Positions 46,017-58,872 of a stretch of DNA of 64,000 nt are shown one piece after another (positions within the stretch are counted from its first letter, which is position 1; every line of letters begins with the position of its first letter). The stretch lies in NCBI GenBank assembly GCA_030737875.1, contig CM060922.1:757527603-757591602 (forward strand). Reading direction: 5' to 3'. The translations under genes and the position numbers were made by a program. The notes beneath the pieces are model-generated. The model was given only the letters and a program-made list of their open reading frames with translations, made no database searches and was not told where the DNA came from. Source of the DNA: Allium sativum. Its lineage: Eukaryota > Streptophyta > Magnoliopsida > Asparagales > Amaryllidaceae.

Positions 46017-49000
46017 TGTAACGTCCCGTATTTTTATCAGTTTGTATTTGAATATTTAAATCAGTTTAAATATTGAATTCATAATATAAGTGGATTTATA
46101 TATTAATTATAACGTAGTTAAACGTATAAAAATATATATTAAATATAATCGAGCTCATAACGACGCTGCAGTTCGTAATTTAACGTTTTGAACTTCAATT
46201 GACTGTACAGGATCCGTTATAAGTCAGATTTCTGCGAAACAAGAAACGTTGGAATCTATTAAACAGTATTTTTCTTTGGAAGTGAAGAATCGATATTTCG
46301 TAGTATATATTGTAAGTTATGTCCAAATCAAACATTCAGAAAAACAATGGTATATTCGTTCGTGGCCATAACGGTTATTTAAATATATTTGAACATCGGA
46401 TTCGAATTTGGACAAGGTTCTTTTGAGCCGAAGTGATAAATTAATTTTTAGAATTTTACTGTAATTTTTAATTAATTAAATACGCAACTTTTTATTCGGA
46501 GTACTTTGCACCCTATATCAGTATTTCGGGGTTTCACAATATGAGTCAACCTACCGATATTATTATATTTCTGGGATCGTGGCACCACGCTGGACACGAC
46601 TGTGTTCTTATTTTTGTCCCTAGTGGCTCAAACATGGATATAATTTTTACGGAACACGGTACACCTAAAGAAAACTAAAGAAAATAATATACAGAATGCG
46701 CCTACCCTAGTTAAAGCTTGTATCACGATGATTTGAAGTATAAAAACAGTAGCCTAAAATTCAATTTCACACGCCTAGTTTGGGAAAATTTCACCTACCC
46801 CTAATCTAAACAGCATGCTCTACCGTGCCTGCATATGAATTGTCACTGTAGTCATTTACTTCAGCACAAAATGTCCATCCTCAATCCCGAAAATCCATGA
46901 AGCCTAGTATCTAACTAAAAGAACGTGCTAACCTATCTCTAATTAAATAGAGTAACTGCACCTTTCATTTAATGAAGCATACTTCATTTCCTTAGCTTGC
47001 AAGGAATAGTACCACCAACCCTAATACTTCATGGAGAAGGCTAATATGTATGAGAGCCTAGCAAACAGAACAAACAGAGACCTAGCTTCTAGCAGACCTA
47101 TTATCTTTCTTCTCGAAGTGTAAACCTATGCTAATTACCTATACGCTATAACATTGAAATATCACCATGCAGTAAACAATACCCTAGCACTTAGAGTACC
47201 ACCTTAGAACATGTCCTATAGCTTAACCCTTAAGCTTCTCCCATCTATATAAACATACGCATACAGAAGCTCTTGGACCTGAAAACTCGAAAGAGAGAAA
47301 AACTGTAAAAGAAGTGGAGAGAGAGATCATCTCAACTATCCAAAATAGAAACCGTAATAAAAATCGCGAAGTTAAATTTGTTGGGATCCAAGCCGGCTCT
47401 TAAACAAAGTATGGTTTTCATAGGGTTTAACGAGAGTTTCCAAACAACTGAAATATCACTAGCTTAGTATGGTGGTTTTCTTTTGTATCGGCCATGAGGT
47501 AGATGCATGGAATACGAGAAGCTGCGTGCTGTGTTTGTACCAAGGATGGGATCATAGTGGAAGGAGGAAGTGATAAACGAAAACTATCAACACAGAAAAG
47601 TGTGGAGCTCGAGTTCAGTTCGGGTATAAAGTGAAGGAGTGGAGACAGTTTCTTTTTGCTGAGATGTGAAACAAAACGCGTGGAGTAAGGATGCGAAGGG
47701 GTAATTAAAAACCTGTTAATGAACTAGGGGTTGATTATGTTTTGATTTCTATATATAAAAATGTAGAGAGGGATAGGCGCTGGGTAGTTTTTCAGAAGGG
47801 GAAAGCAAAACATGAATATGGGATGTTTGCGGTATTTTTAGTGACAACATGATGATGGACTAATTTATGTACCAGATGGAAGGTGCGGATTATATTGGGT
47901 AACAGGAGGCGTTTAGAGAAATAATTAAGAAAAGGTGGGGAGAATTTGGAGTAGTAAATGGGTCATTAACGTAAACAGTGATGGAAGATGATGACCTGTA
48001 GGAGAAGCATGTCGGTGGTTTGGTGTGGATTTATTCGTGATGGGCCTGACGAGTAAAAGCCCAAAAGAAATAATAAAAAGAAGAAGCTATAGCGTGTGTT
48101 TCATTTGGAAAACAATATCGCAAGGGTATAAGCTGGTAGAAGTAGCACTATGCATGGACAAACCAAGGGAAATTGACGCCATCAGATACGCTGGGACCCT
48201 ATGAGCGCACACTACGAACTAAAATGGTTATGAAGCGACCTGGAGCTGGTTGCGAAGTATAGCAGAATAAAATGCCTGCACAGATCTATCGACCGACGCA
48301 AATCGTTATTTGACGGTTAACGCGCCAATGTGAGTAAACTCACTAACTCTGATCATTTTTATAATATTGTAATCATTATTTAATATTGATAAATAATGAT
48401 TGAATGTTGTGTGATGGTTGCTTGGATGAATTGCTGATGAATTGGTTAAAATAATTATACCGTTGTTTTCATATACTGCTCTATATGGTAAAATACATAT
48501 TCTGTTATTGATTGTTGTTTGTTGGGGATGGGGGATTACACTAGCTCTGAAATAACTGATATGTAAATACCATAAATTATATTTAATAGGAATGAAAATG
48601 AATGTGGGTTTCAGAAAAGGGGAAAATCTATTTTGAAATGGTATAGGATAACTTGTTTTAATTACATTAAAACAAGTAGTGTTATAAATGATGTTTAGAT
48701 ATTAAATGGAATAATTATTATTAAATAATTTAGAGATATAAGAATGAATTTATAAAGGAGGAATTGGGGAATCGTTTCAGAAAACGACGACATCATAGAA
48801 CTAGATAACACCATTAGGGATTGGAACTAAAATTCAACGATGTTGAATGTATTAAAGTAATTTATTATAACCTGATAGGATAGTAAATAATTGGTTTTAA
48901 ACCAATAAATTATAATAGGATATGAAGACAATATTTAGTTATAAGCTTGATATTGATTAAATAAGAACATGACTTAGAAACAGAGTTTATCAAATGAAAT

Positions 49001-50729
49001 GGGAATATGGCAGCGTATTGCAATAGTTATAAATGGGAATATAGCAGCGTATTGCATTAGTGATAAAAGGAAATATAGCAGCGTATTGAAATAGTTATAA
49101 AGGGGAATATAGCATCATATTGCATTAGTTATAAAAGGAAATACGACAGCGTATTGAAATAGTTATAAAGGGGGAATATAGCAGCATATTGCATTTGTTA
49201 TAAAGGGAAATAAAAGAAGAGTTTATAGAAATATGGGAACTAGAAAGTTAGTATTAAATAAAAGGGCCAGTGTTTGTGTGATGTTTGGTTGTACATTAGA
49301 ATGGATGTTGTTTTTACTTCGATAGTTAAATAACCGGCTATCGAAGTGTTTTGACCATCGTCGTCAATACGGAGAGACCGGTTGTATATGTTATCTGAAA
49401 CCACTCCGTATAGGCATAAGCGCTGCGAATTAGATTATGCTGAAGAAAATTGAAGACGGAGTGAAATGCAAGGGTCGTTCTGTTCCAAATGATGTTTTCT
49501 GTTTGTCCAGTCCCAGGACAACTTGTATGGACGAGTGTCTGACAGAGTATACCTAACAAATCACGAACGGTTGATCTTTTAAAGGTATTACGTCTAGTGG
49601 CGGAGGAATTCGTTCCTTTTAGCTTTTTATACCCGTGATATTTTTGGAAGATGATTAGTTAATTGACAGGTTTGACGATGTGGCATTCAAAGTGAATGGT
49701 GATCAGATGTTCCGAAGATAGACGTAGCCTCTAGCCTCACAACCAGGAAGTAACAAAAGTTGGGCTAGGCAGCATGGCTAGTTGGGTCATACCCAAGCAG
49801 GGTGTGTTGTCACCGATCTAGAGAAAATTTATATTTGTTCTTCTTTTTCGATTCTGTATCTTCGGATTTCGGTTGGATGGCCAACAACCGTGGGTGGAAA
49901 TATATTCACGACACTCAAGCTAAATGAGTGAGCGGTTATGTGTGGTCGGGTTGCAAGACGTTCTTGTTGAAACTGCACTGTATACCCTCTAGAGTACACT
50001 GATCAGAAGGTGCTTCCATACCTTGTCTGTTGGAATCCAATTCCCAATAAGTGCCCTGCGGTTTATGATTTTATACTATATATATGTGGAGCATGAGATG
50101 CAAGCGTTTTGCTACTTGGATATTTATTTGTATAGACATTATTATAATATCACTGGATTTTGATATCAAAGATATTTGGGTTATAGTAAGGTAAAAACCG
50201 TCCATGTTTATGTATGGGCTGGTCTTACTATTATCTTTTTGTTTCAAAAGGATTTTCAAAGTTAAACGATATGGTTGGAATTTACTCACACCAGTCCCAT
50301 GACTGACCCAGAGTTTATTTTGTTTGTTTTCCCTAAACTCTTGGGTGCCCGAATTTGTACGGGCAGTCAAGTGTTTCAGGCTTTGCAGATTCAAATTGGA
50401 GGAGCTGAAAGCAGGAAGCTTCACCACTAGTTATTTAGAGATTATTTCCGTTGCGATATGATGTATTGTACTCTGGTAATGGTATGTATATACAATACAA
50501 TTTTGTATTTCAAAGTTATGTTATAATACAATTTATTTATTTCGCTGTGAGTTTCGTATTTACTCTGATTCTGTTCAGTTGAATTCTTCTTCTTCTATTC
50601 TATTAGTTCTACCTTATCTTTCTCACCCTCTAACTTCTTTCTATTAATGATCTGAATTTTCGTGCACTTTGAGTTGAATATGTAGGTTATTAGTCAGCTC
50701 AAATTGGTATGGATTTTCGGGTCGTTATA
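46017..50729 (+). repeat. TE6 3' LTR
   Basis: Pairs with 39886-44601. It ends GTCGTTATA where the 5' copy ends GTTACA, so the terminal CA has decayed to TA; the ATTGA duplication follows. Confidence 0.95.
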
Positions 50730-50744
50730 ATTGACTTTACGATT

Positions 50745-51075
50745 CGATTACTACAACTAGGGTATCCTAATGATATTTTCCTATCTTGACACAATATCCT
50801 ATCGTCATAATAATTCAACCAATACATACCCAAAATAATTCCAAAGCCCAAAAAATTAAATGCATATAAAATATTAAAAAGTATAACCTTGCAATTGAAA
50901 TTCTAGGTTATTGCATCTTATTCCTAGAGTGGTGCAACCTCCTATAGGATTAGCTACCCTAAAGGAAGTAACAAGGCATAGTGGTTCTAATGACAACTTA
51001 TCAACCAAAAGTTTGAAAATAATTTAATGTGATGCACCGGTATCAAACAATACTTTAACTAGTATGTTATGGATT
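50745..51075 (-). pseudogene. pol: TE4 protease remnant
   Basis: Minus-strand VKVLFDTGASH at about 51062-51030 keeps the D-T-G-A active site. It is followed by a disrupted body and an FGIILGM-like segment near 50850-50820 that leads into RT in intact elements. Stops and a frameshift are present. TE6 begins 15 bases further left. Confidence 0.82.
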
Positions 51076-51199
51076 AGAAGCATACATTCAATCATAGCTT
51101 TTCCTTTCTCAACAGCATTCGATTTAGATAATCATGGTTCCATTGCAAGAACTTTCCCTTTAGAAGCCTCTAGGGACCTACTCTTATAGTGTTCTAGCT

Positions 51200-52195
51200 G
51201 ATTTCAATTATAGCACCTCACATTTACAACATTTGCTTTAGCCTCACTTGATGGACATTCATTTGGATAACAGCCTTTCTTACCACATTTATGGAAAACA
51301 ATTCAGCTTTGTTTTTCATAACACTTCATCCTTTCCAAGTTACATTTCCTTTGAAGAATTGTCTCTTCTTTCCTTGGAAATTTTAAATATCAACTGACTC
51401 CTTTCCACTATACAAGGCAGGTAATTCTTTATTCTTTACGGTCATCTCAACCACAATATGGAAAGATCACTCAAATGTAGCTTCATTATTTTAGAAATCT
51501 CCAACTTAATTGTTTTAGCAATCTTCAACTTCAATCTCTAGATAAACTTTTCATTCCTTTTGATCACACTGTCGATAGTACATATTAGGATAATTCATCA
51601 AAACTACCAGTGTACTTAATCATTGGCATCTCTTCCTGCATAATCTCAACAAACCTCTTAAACAATGTTGACTTAACAACTTTGATAGATAGATATCTTC
51701 GAACTACCTTATAAACTCGACCTTGGTGATCCCCTCTTATGGTAGTCCTACAACAAATATGTTCCACTATGTAATACAATTCCTTGAAACTGCATAAAAG
51801 CTGATCTTCTCTTTTGCTCATATGTCGAGCCTAAGTCTACGAAGATTCTTTCATAGTTCAACATCCAATTCTCTGCCTTGATAGCATTCTTAGTTTCATG
51901 GAAATGCTTTCCTCAGAGATTAGCATAATACTTACTCGTCTTGTATATTTGTTACTAGTTGGCGCCACTTGATTAAATCCTCTAGCATTAGCAACAACAG
52001 CAAAACTAGCAGCAACACCATCTTGCATCAAATTAACAAAGAAATGATATAGATTCTACATGTCTACTTGTGTGGCTGCAATATCTCATTCTCTTTAGCT
52101 CAATGACCTTGATTCCCTCGAGTGTCAGGTCAAGCATTTCCATTAATTGTGGTACTTCCTTCACCTAGATCCATTCTTCAGCTCCTTCTCTTTAT
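51200..52195 (-). pseudogene. gag: TE4 gag remnant with nucleocapsid knuckles
   Basis: Capsid-like sequence is readable in pieces: AENWMLNYERIFVDLG...EQKRRSAFMQFQG at about 51880-51770 and KSTLFKRFVEIMQEEMPMIKYTGSFDELS at about 51674-51588. Two decayed knuckles lie at about 51300-51200 (KCGKKGCYPNEC and CYN...EHYKSR). Frameshifts and stops occur. The ATG near 52173 may be the start but is not certain. It encoded the RNA-packaging protein of TE4. Confidence 0.78.
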
Positions 52196-52289
52196 ATCTT
52201 ACTTTCTTTATTTATATACGAATATAAGATACGAATGACAATCTAAGAGGGTGGGTTAATATATTCTTATATAATACAAATACAAGTAA

Positions 52290-52365
52290 CCAACGTAGTG
52301 TGGCACTGTGGAAAGACATACTCCTATCTGGTAAGAGGTCAGGAGTTAGAGGTCTATCCTGACTA
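52290..52365 (+). repeat. Possible tRNA-like/SINE fragment
   Basis: GTGGCACTGTGG resembles a Pol III A box, and TCAGGAGTTAGAGGTCTATCCTGA about 35 bases later resembles a T-arm/B box with pairing TCAGG/CCTGA. No poly-A tail or duplication is clear. It lies in the leader region of TE4, otherwise without features (52196-52468). Confidence 0.3.
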
Positions 52366-52468
52366 CCATGTTGATATATTAACCAATTTTCAAAAAAATC
52401 AAACAAATACAAGCATGTCATAATACCGTTATCCCATACCCTATTATTTACTCTAACCTTTGGGTTTT

Positions 52469-55040
52469 TGTAACATCCCAAAATTTTAGCGATTTAATAA
52501 TTAATTTAATTATTTAAATAATGATTTGGTAATTTAAATGGCTTAAATTAAATAATTCTAATTTATATTAGTTAAAATAAATAATGGAATAATATATTTA
52601 TTTCCGAAACGATCAGAAATAGTTGAATTAACAATAGTGTGTGAATTAGATAATATGCATTTTATTCCAATTTTAATGAAGCGGAGGATCAAATGGTATA
52701 GTTCATTTGTTGGTAACTTGGAGGATTAAAAATATGACTATTGCTTTCCAATTAGCTGTTTTTGCATTAATTGTGACTTCATCATAAGAGATTTAATTGA
52801 GTTTAGAATTGAATTATATAACAAATATATTTATAAAACGATGTTTGAACGTATTTACTTATAATATAATTATAATCGAGTCTGTACGTCGCGGAAATTC
52901 ATAATATTGAATTTTGAACTTCAAATGAATATACAAGATTCGTTATAAATCGGATTTCTTTGAAATAAGAAACGTTCGAATCTAATTAACTATATTTTTC
53001 TAATGGAAGAGAAAAATGGAGATTTCGTATCATAGATGGTAACTTATGTCCAAATCAATTTTTCAAAAAAACAACGGCATAATCGTTTTTGACCATAACG
53101 GTTATTTAAATATATTTAAATATTGGTTTCCAATTTAGACAAGATTTCTTAGACGTATTTTAATTTTATTTATAGAATTTTTCTGTAAATTTTATTTTGG
53201 AAGATAATTAACTTTTTATTTGAACTATTTTACACCCTATATTAGCATTATTGGGACTTCACAATTTAAGTTAACTTGTCAATATTATTATATTTTTGGG
53301 GTCGTGACACATTACACATCTCAATAGTATTTTTATTTTTGTTGATAGTGGTCCTTAAATGAAAAAATTTGTGTAGCACGATACCCTAAAATTTAAATAT
53401 TTCTAAACATATATATATATATATATATATCAGGTACTTCGCCCCGAAGTCCCGTACTCCATCCTTTCATAAACACTACTATATTATAAAACTAACACTC
53501 TAGCCTATTTGCCTAAAACTTAATAGCAAAGTTGTCTGCTCCTATAAATAAACTGTAGCAAACGATAGTAGGCACTTCCAAATTTTTCTCTCTTTTCACA
53601 AACAACAGTAGAAAGCCATGAGTTTTCATGGAGTTCGCAAATAAAAAACACAACATATACTCGCTTAAAAATTCAGAAACTTGTACATTCAGACTCGTGT
53701 GAAGGAGGGCATCGATCTGGAGTTTATCTACGCAGCTCGATCATCGTTTCGGGAGTGCAAAAATTGTACAGTAAGGCTAGGGTTTCCACTTGCCGTATTT
53801 CGAGGCAATGAGGGAGGAAGCCGACATTGGCGAGGGGTTCACGAGGTCAGGGTACACTGTTCTATGGAGTTTGGGGGATAATGTCGAGACACCCATTATA
53901 TATGCACGGAGGAAGCCTGAAAAAAGCCTAAGGTTCTTGTGTTCGAGCGCGATGAAAATGTTATAGAATTTAAGAGGTGATGAGTAGAGGACCGACGATG
54001 CTTTTAGTTTATTTTTATGGGAAGAGGCGAAGTGGTTGGGAGGGAACACATCTTCGATATAGTCGAAGCTACATCGGAATTCTGGAGTTATCAAGAAGCA
54101 AGACAAGTGCAGGCGTGTGGGCCTTAAACGGGTATTGGGCTGAGTTTAAAACATAAGCCCTAAATAAATAAACAAAAGAAGAAGAGAGAAGGCCCAAAAA
54201 GGAGAAACGTGAATTAGTAGAGAAGAAGGGAACGGGAGTTAAAATTTATGGAAGATAGAACTTCTCATTGTAGGACGCGTATATGGAGATCGGGCCTAGA
54301 CACGGAGTTGGTAAAGCCCAGATATTAATATATTGAGTTAATTTAATTTTTTTTAACGAATTAACTTCTAAATATCATAACTTATGCATACGTTATCCAA
54401 ATTCTAAAAAACAGGACCCGTTAGGATCGTATGGACGTAGGCCATGTGATGAACCTGGTTTGGATTGATTTGGAGCATCACAATTTGTAGTGAAATAAAA
54501 CAACTAACTGGATCTATCGAACGTTAACCGTTAATTGACGATTAACGACCAAGGTGAGTAAACTCACTAACTCTGTCCAATTTTATAATTTTATAAACGT
54601 TATTTAATATATAAATAATGATTGAATGCAGTGCGATGGTTGTTTTGATGAATTGCTTATTAATTGGTTAAAATAGTATATATAGTCATATATATAAACA
54701 CTTGATTGAATATTGATTCTACTTATTATAATATCTCATATTGATATGAACTTAGTGTTATTTATGTTGATTAACATCTGTGGTTGCAAGGAAACATGTT
54801 GGAGGGATCCAACTGGTTTCCTCAACAATTATACCGTTGTTTTTCATATATTGCATTATGTGATGTGACAAATAATTTGTGATTTATTATTGTATGATTG
54901 GGATGTTTGAATAACATTGACCCTGGAATGATTGGTATTTAAAATACCATAAAATATATTAGAAAATGGTTCGAGTTTTAAAAAGGGAAAATTATTTTTT
55001 TAAATAGAAATCGAATTTCAAATGGACTAGAATACAATAA
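52469..55040 (+). repeat. TE7: LTR related to the TE6 LTR, interrupted by TE8
   Basis: Starts TGTAACATCCC and follows the TE6 LTR order: TTTTTCTGTAA...CTTTTTATTTG...CACCCTATATTAGCA near 53170-53250, TATAAATA at 53543-53550, and GTGAGTAAACTCACTAACTCTG near 54553. It is more decayed than TE6. The remainder lies beyond TE8 and the window. The short ORFs inside have no recognisable product. Confidence 0.8.
53409..53430. repeat. (AT)11 microsatellite
   Basis: Uninterrupted AT dinucleotide run in the TE7 LTR. Confidence 0.95.
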
Positions 55041-57727
55041 TGTAACAGGCCGCATTTTACATACCGAAGGATCGTAAAATATTTTTATTTTATTCCCTGA
55101 GGGTTGGATCATTTTCGTATTTTAATATGTTGCTTATGGGGATGTGAGACATGTCCATAATTTTTACCAATTTTGTTTATGACCAATTTTCCCCTGTCAG
55201 TCTTGTATAGGGAATAACTTTTGACTTAGGTCAAATCAGGGGTTGAGACCTGTGCCATTGGAAAGGAAATGATGATTCCCTTTCCGTAGAGTGGTCACAT
55301 TAAAGATTTGGCTCAATGGTTTGGGAAAAATTGCTGTTTTAAGGTTTAACAGTTGGCTGTTTAGGTTTGGTAAGCCATATTGGGTTGATTTGTAGAGGCC
55401 CATTAGTGGGCTGGCGGAAAGTTATAAAGATGAGGCGAGAGGTATGGAGAATAGTTTACTTTCCCCACTCTCTCATTTGGTGGCCTTATGTTCCTCCTTC
55501 CTCTAACACCTTTCCACCATTAAAATCGAGATCTAAGGAAGGGAATCTAAGATCTACACCATTTGAAGCTAGATCTACATCATCTGAAGTGAGAGTTCAT
55601 CAAATCGAAGGATTTGGATCAAGTTCTTCGCTGTCCGGAATCCAAATTCACCATTTTTTGCTTTGATTTGGAGAATTGGTGAGTGATATGCATCTCTCAC
55701 ATGGATTCAAGCAAGTATATTAGTTGTATGCACACATTTTTATCAAATTCAAGTCGTTTTTCTTATATCTACATCATGGTAAGTCTATTTTCATATAAAT
55801 CACCATAGGATCTTGTTTAGCAATTTAAAACCGGTAATTTTCATGTAATTTACATACGTTTATGCAAGTTAGTTCCATAATTATGTTCATATGTTCATAT
55901 GTTCATTACCATGATTTTGGCGAAGTTTACCCAATTTCAGTGAAAATCGTCATACTCATGTTGTTAGTGGTTTCATAACATGCTTATGATTGTGTTGAAT
56001 GAATTAGATGAGTATATTTCATCGATTATGTCGATTGGCGAAGTTTTGGTCGAAATTGGACTTGAGTTGGGCATGTACATATTTTGGGTCAGTTGTACAA
56101 GCCACGGGTCGGGCATGTAGTACAAGTGTATTAAAAATGCAGTACAACTAAGAGTAATGGTTTTGGGTCAGCACCAAAGTGGGTCGGTACTAAAGTGGGT
56201 TGGTTCCAAACTGGGTCGGTCCCAAACTGGGTGGGTACCAAACTGGGTTAGTCCCAGACTGGGTGGGTACCAAACTGGGTCAGTCCCAAATTAGGTGGGT
56301 ACCAAACTGGGTCGGTCCTAAACTGGGTGGGTACCAAACTGGTTGGTCCCAAACTGGGTAGGTACCAAACTGGGTCGGTCCCAAACTGGATGGGTATCGA
56401 ACTGGGTCGGTCCCAAACTAGGTGGGTACCAAAGTGGGTCAATCCCAAACTGGGTCTGGTAAGACATTTCTGGTGATGATGTGACTTCAAATTGAATTCA
56501 ATGGGGGATGCCAAAGTGATGTGAAGTGTTTGTTGTCAGTCGTAATGCAACAGGTGTGATGACAACTCAAAAGCGTTCTGAGCTTGTCGAAAATGGTTGG
56601 ATGGTCGTCGTCGATGATGACTAGAGATACCGAAGGCCGAGGAACTATCGTTATCGTAGGTTCTAGCGGGCTCAAAGCAGGGGTACGATAGAGACGTCTA
56701 AAAGACTGGTTGTAGGTCGAGTACTCTGGGCGTCGTGTATGTCCTAGATATGTCAAATTGTATGAAATATGGGGTTTTAGCTAGAACCGGGTTTTACCAT
56801 TGGCCCTTGACAATTGATGGAAAATTGATTAGCCGATCATAAGATCAACGATGGTTTCGAAGCAGGATTGGCGGTGATAGCCAGAGTCTGTCATGCATGT
56901 TGGATATTTTGTTCGCACCGTCTCACGTGGATTACCCAACGTCATAGGAGATGTTCTGTAGGTACTTGTCTGATATTGGTTTAGGCCTCTAGGGCTTGTG
57001 CTTGAGGGAAGTTGAATTCGATTAGGATGGTTTATGTGAGATCTATAATCTGGATGCTATGAGTGCTATTGATGGTTGATATGGTTTCCATGGATGAATG
57101 GCTGAAATGTTTGATGTAAAGGCTATCACTGTCCGATGTAGGGAAGATGGGAGTTGAGTTCTTCTCTGGTGTTATGGGTAGATTAGTTCGTTTATTTATC
57201 CTTTCTTATATACTTTATTGATGAAGTTTGTTAGCTATTTTATCGCTCACTAGGACTATTGTCTGACTCAAGATTTTATGTTTCCTTCTTATTACCTTGG
57301 GTTGTACATCCAATTGTTGGATGGGCAGACTAAGTGGCAGGTGATAGGTGATAACTTAATGAGGACGATGTTGCTGATCGGAGGCGAGCAGGAGGCTGGC
57401 GTACTATCTTTTCTACTATATAGTATTTGGATTTCCATCGTTCGCTATTCTTCTTTGAGCAATGTAGTGAGTCAAAATTGTATAAATACTACTGCTGTAA
57501 TTCAAGTCTATGGATATTACTTTCTAGTTGTTATGGAAGTTTAATGTTTTCTGCTTCACTAATAATACCTGTTGTATACGTTCTATTATATTTTATCTTT
57601 GCGTTGTGAGTTATACGATAGGTTCCGATTGTGTTATCATACCTTGATGGTCATCTATAGCTGCCTAGCACACCTTTCAGCCCATTATTCCCCTTGTTTA
57701 GTGCGGGGGTTATGGACGGTCGTCACA
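55041..57727 (+). repeat. TE8 5' LTR
   Basis: Starts TGTAACAGGCC, ends GGTCGTCACA. TATAAA at 55423-55428. The flanks match the TE2 LTR, while the middle is a 16/32-bp minisatellite absent from TE2. Confidence 0.88.
56160..56470 (+). repeat. 16-bp/32-bp minisatellite in the TE8 LTR
   Basis: About nineteen 16-base units alternate between GGGTCGGTCCCAAACT and GGGTGGGTACCAAACT types. CCCAAACTGGG at unit junctions could form very short hairpins. The antisense frame is open but repetitive and not a gene. Confidence 0.88.
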
Positions 57728-57729
57728 TT

Positions 57730-57744
57730 TGGTATTAGAAATCC
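57730..57744 (+). other. TE8 primer-binding site, decayed
   Basis: TGGTATTAGAAATCC two bases after the LTR; differs from the canonical TGGTATCAGAGC by C-to-T and G-to-A changes. Confidence 0.8.
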
Positions 57745-57910
57745 GGTTGTCAATTTTAGCCAAAGTTTGAAGATGTAATTACGTATGAGAGACGTATTTG
57801 TAGATTTCAGTTGGACGTATACTATATGATACTATATAGTATAGTAGCGTTTGTTCTTCTTTAGCAGCTTTTCTTGAAAGTGGCTAATCATTCTAATTTG
57901 CAGATTCATA

Positions 57911-58872
57911 ATGAGTCGACGTACCTCAAGGCATACTGCTAGGGAGGAGGCAATTCCTGGAGGGGGAAACAACAATGCACCAGACTACCCAACCATGTTT
58001 GAAGCCTCGATGGAGGCATTCATGCGTAGGGTGCCCGCTGCAGTGGCATCCACGGTAGATGTGGGTGTTCAGTTGCCTAGGTTTGTGGATTTTGCGAAGC
58101 TATGCAAAGATTATACATCCCTAGGGGAAAACCATTCAAAGGGACTGAGCATGTTGAAGAGGTTCAGAGATGGATGGATTCTTGTGTTCATATTTTTGGA
58201 GACTTGAGTTTGGATGATGCAACTAAGAGAAAGCTTGCGTCAAGGCAACTGCAACGCAAGGCCATGGAATGGTGGAATTCAGTTACACTTGAGACTCCAA
58301 AGGAAGATATTTCATGGGAGCAATTCCAAGCTAAGTTTGAAGCAAAGTTTATCTCCATAGCTCAAAAGTCTGCCTTATTCACGAAATTTTTGGAATTGAA
58401 GCAGAATGGTTGTCCTGTGCTTGACTACATTTTTGACTTTAAAGCCTTGTCCAGATATGCTCGTTCATACATTGATATACACTATCAAAAGAACAAGAAG
58501 TCTGTTATGGGTCTGGATGCCTACATAGGAAGACCATTGGTGGAACATCTTGAAGAATCCTTTGAGAAGCTTGTGGAAAAAGCCGTGAGACATGAGAGCT
58601 TGCTTCCGAAAGAGGAAGTTGTTATTGTTACATCCAAGGAAGCTCCAAAGCCACAACAAGGTGGCAATAATAAGAAAAGGAAGCAGCAACTGCAGAAAGG
58701 AAAGGATGGCCAGAAGAAGAGGAAGGGAGAGGTGACTTTCTTTAACTACTAGCAGAAGGGTCATTTCTCTAGTGAGTGCAAGAACTCCAAAGCTGAGAAG
58801 AAGTGCTTCAAGTGTGGAAAGCCTAGGCATGAGAAGAAGGATTGTCCAGAAGCAGCTAAGGGTAAACAAGTT
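57911..58872 (+). pseudogene. gag: TE8 gag with one frameshift and a stop
   Basis: The ATG at 57911 follows a leader similar to that of TE2. The first ~70 codons (Arg-rich start, then FMRRVPAAVAS, FVDFAKLCKDY) are in one frame; near 58120-58130 one extra base in an A/G run moves the rest to the next frame (58131-58752), which holds capsid motifs AMEWWNSV, WEQFQAKFEAKF and ESFEKLVEKAVRHE. The stop at 58750 falls inside the first zinc knuckle, which has also lost Cys residues (FFNY...). The second knuckle, CFKCGKPRHEKKDC, is intact at about 58804-58845. A Lys-rich stretch precedes the knuckles, as usual for RNA binding. Confidence 0.88.

Larger units (their letters stand above)
39886..50729 (+). 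mobile_element. TE6: complete LARD-like element with 4.7-kb LTRs and a 1.4-kb non-coding interior
   Basis: LTRs of 4716 and 4713 bp, an intact primer-binding site and polypurine tract, and a perfect ATTGA duplication. The interior (44602-46016) has no recognisable gag or pol. Five differences in the first ~120 bases between LTRs, and fewer in many later stretches, indicate a fairly young insertion. The polypurine-tract context (AATTTCGAGGACTAAAT) is of Tekay/Del type, suggesting descent from that lineage. Confidence 0.94.
22927..52468 (-). mobile_element. TE4: decayed chromovirus on the minus strand, split by TE5 and TE6
   Basis: Reading leftward from 52195: gag, zinc knuckles and protease (to 50735), then TE6, then RT, RNase H and integrase (39885-37178), then TE5, then chromodomain, polypurine tract and 3' LTR (26439-22927). 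Sequence on both sides of TE5 and TE6 joins without loss apart from the duplicated TTTAC and ATTGA. The 5' LTR is not seen; TE7 is inserted upstream of gag and the rest is beyond the window. Confidence 0.88.

Noticed and set aside
53681..53881. Short plus-strand frame in the TE7 LTR as a possible host exon
   Set aside because: Lies in sequence parallel to the TE6 LTR, with no splice or conservation support.
56248..56514. Pro/Trp-rich antisense frame in the TE8 LTR
   Set aside because: Translation of the 16/32-bp minisatellite with no sign of a gene.
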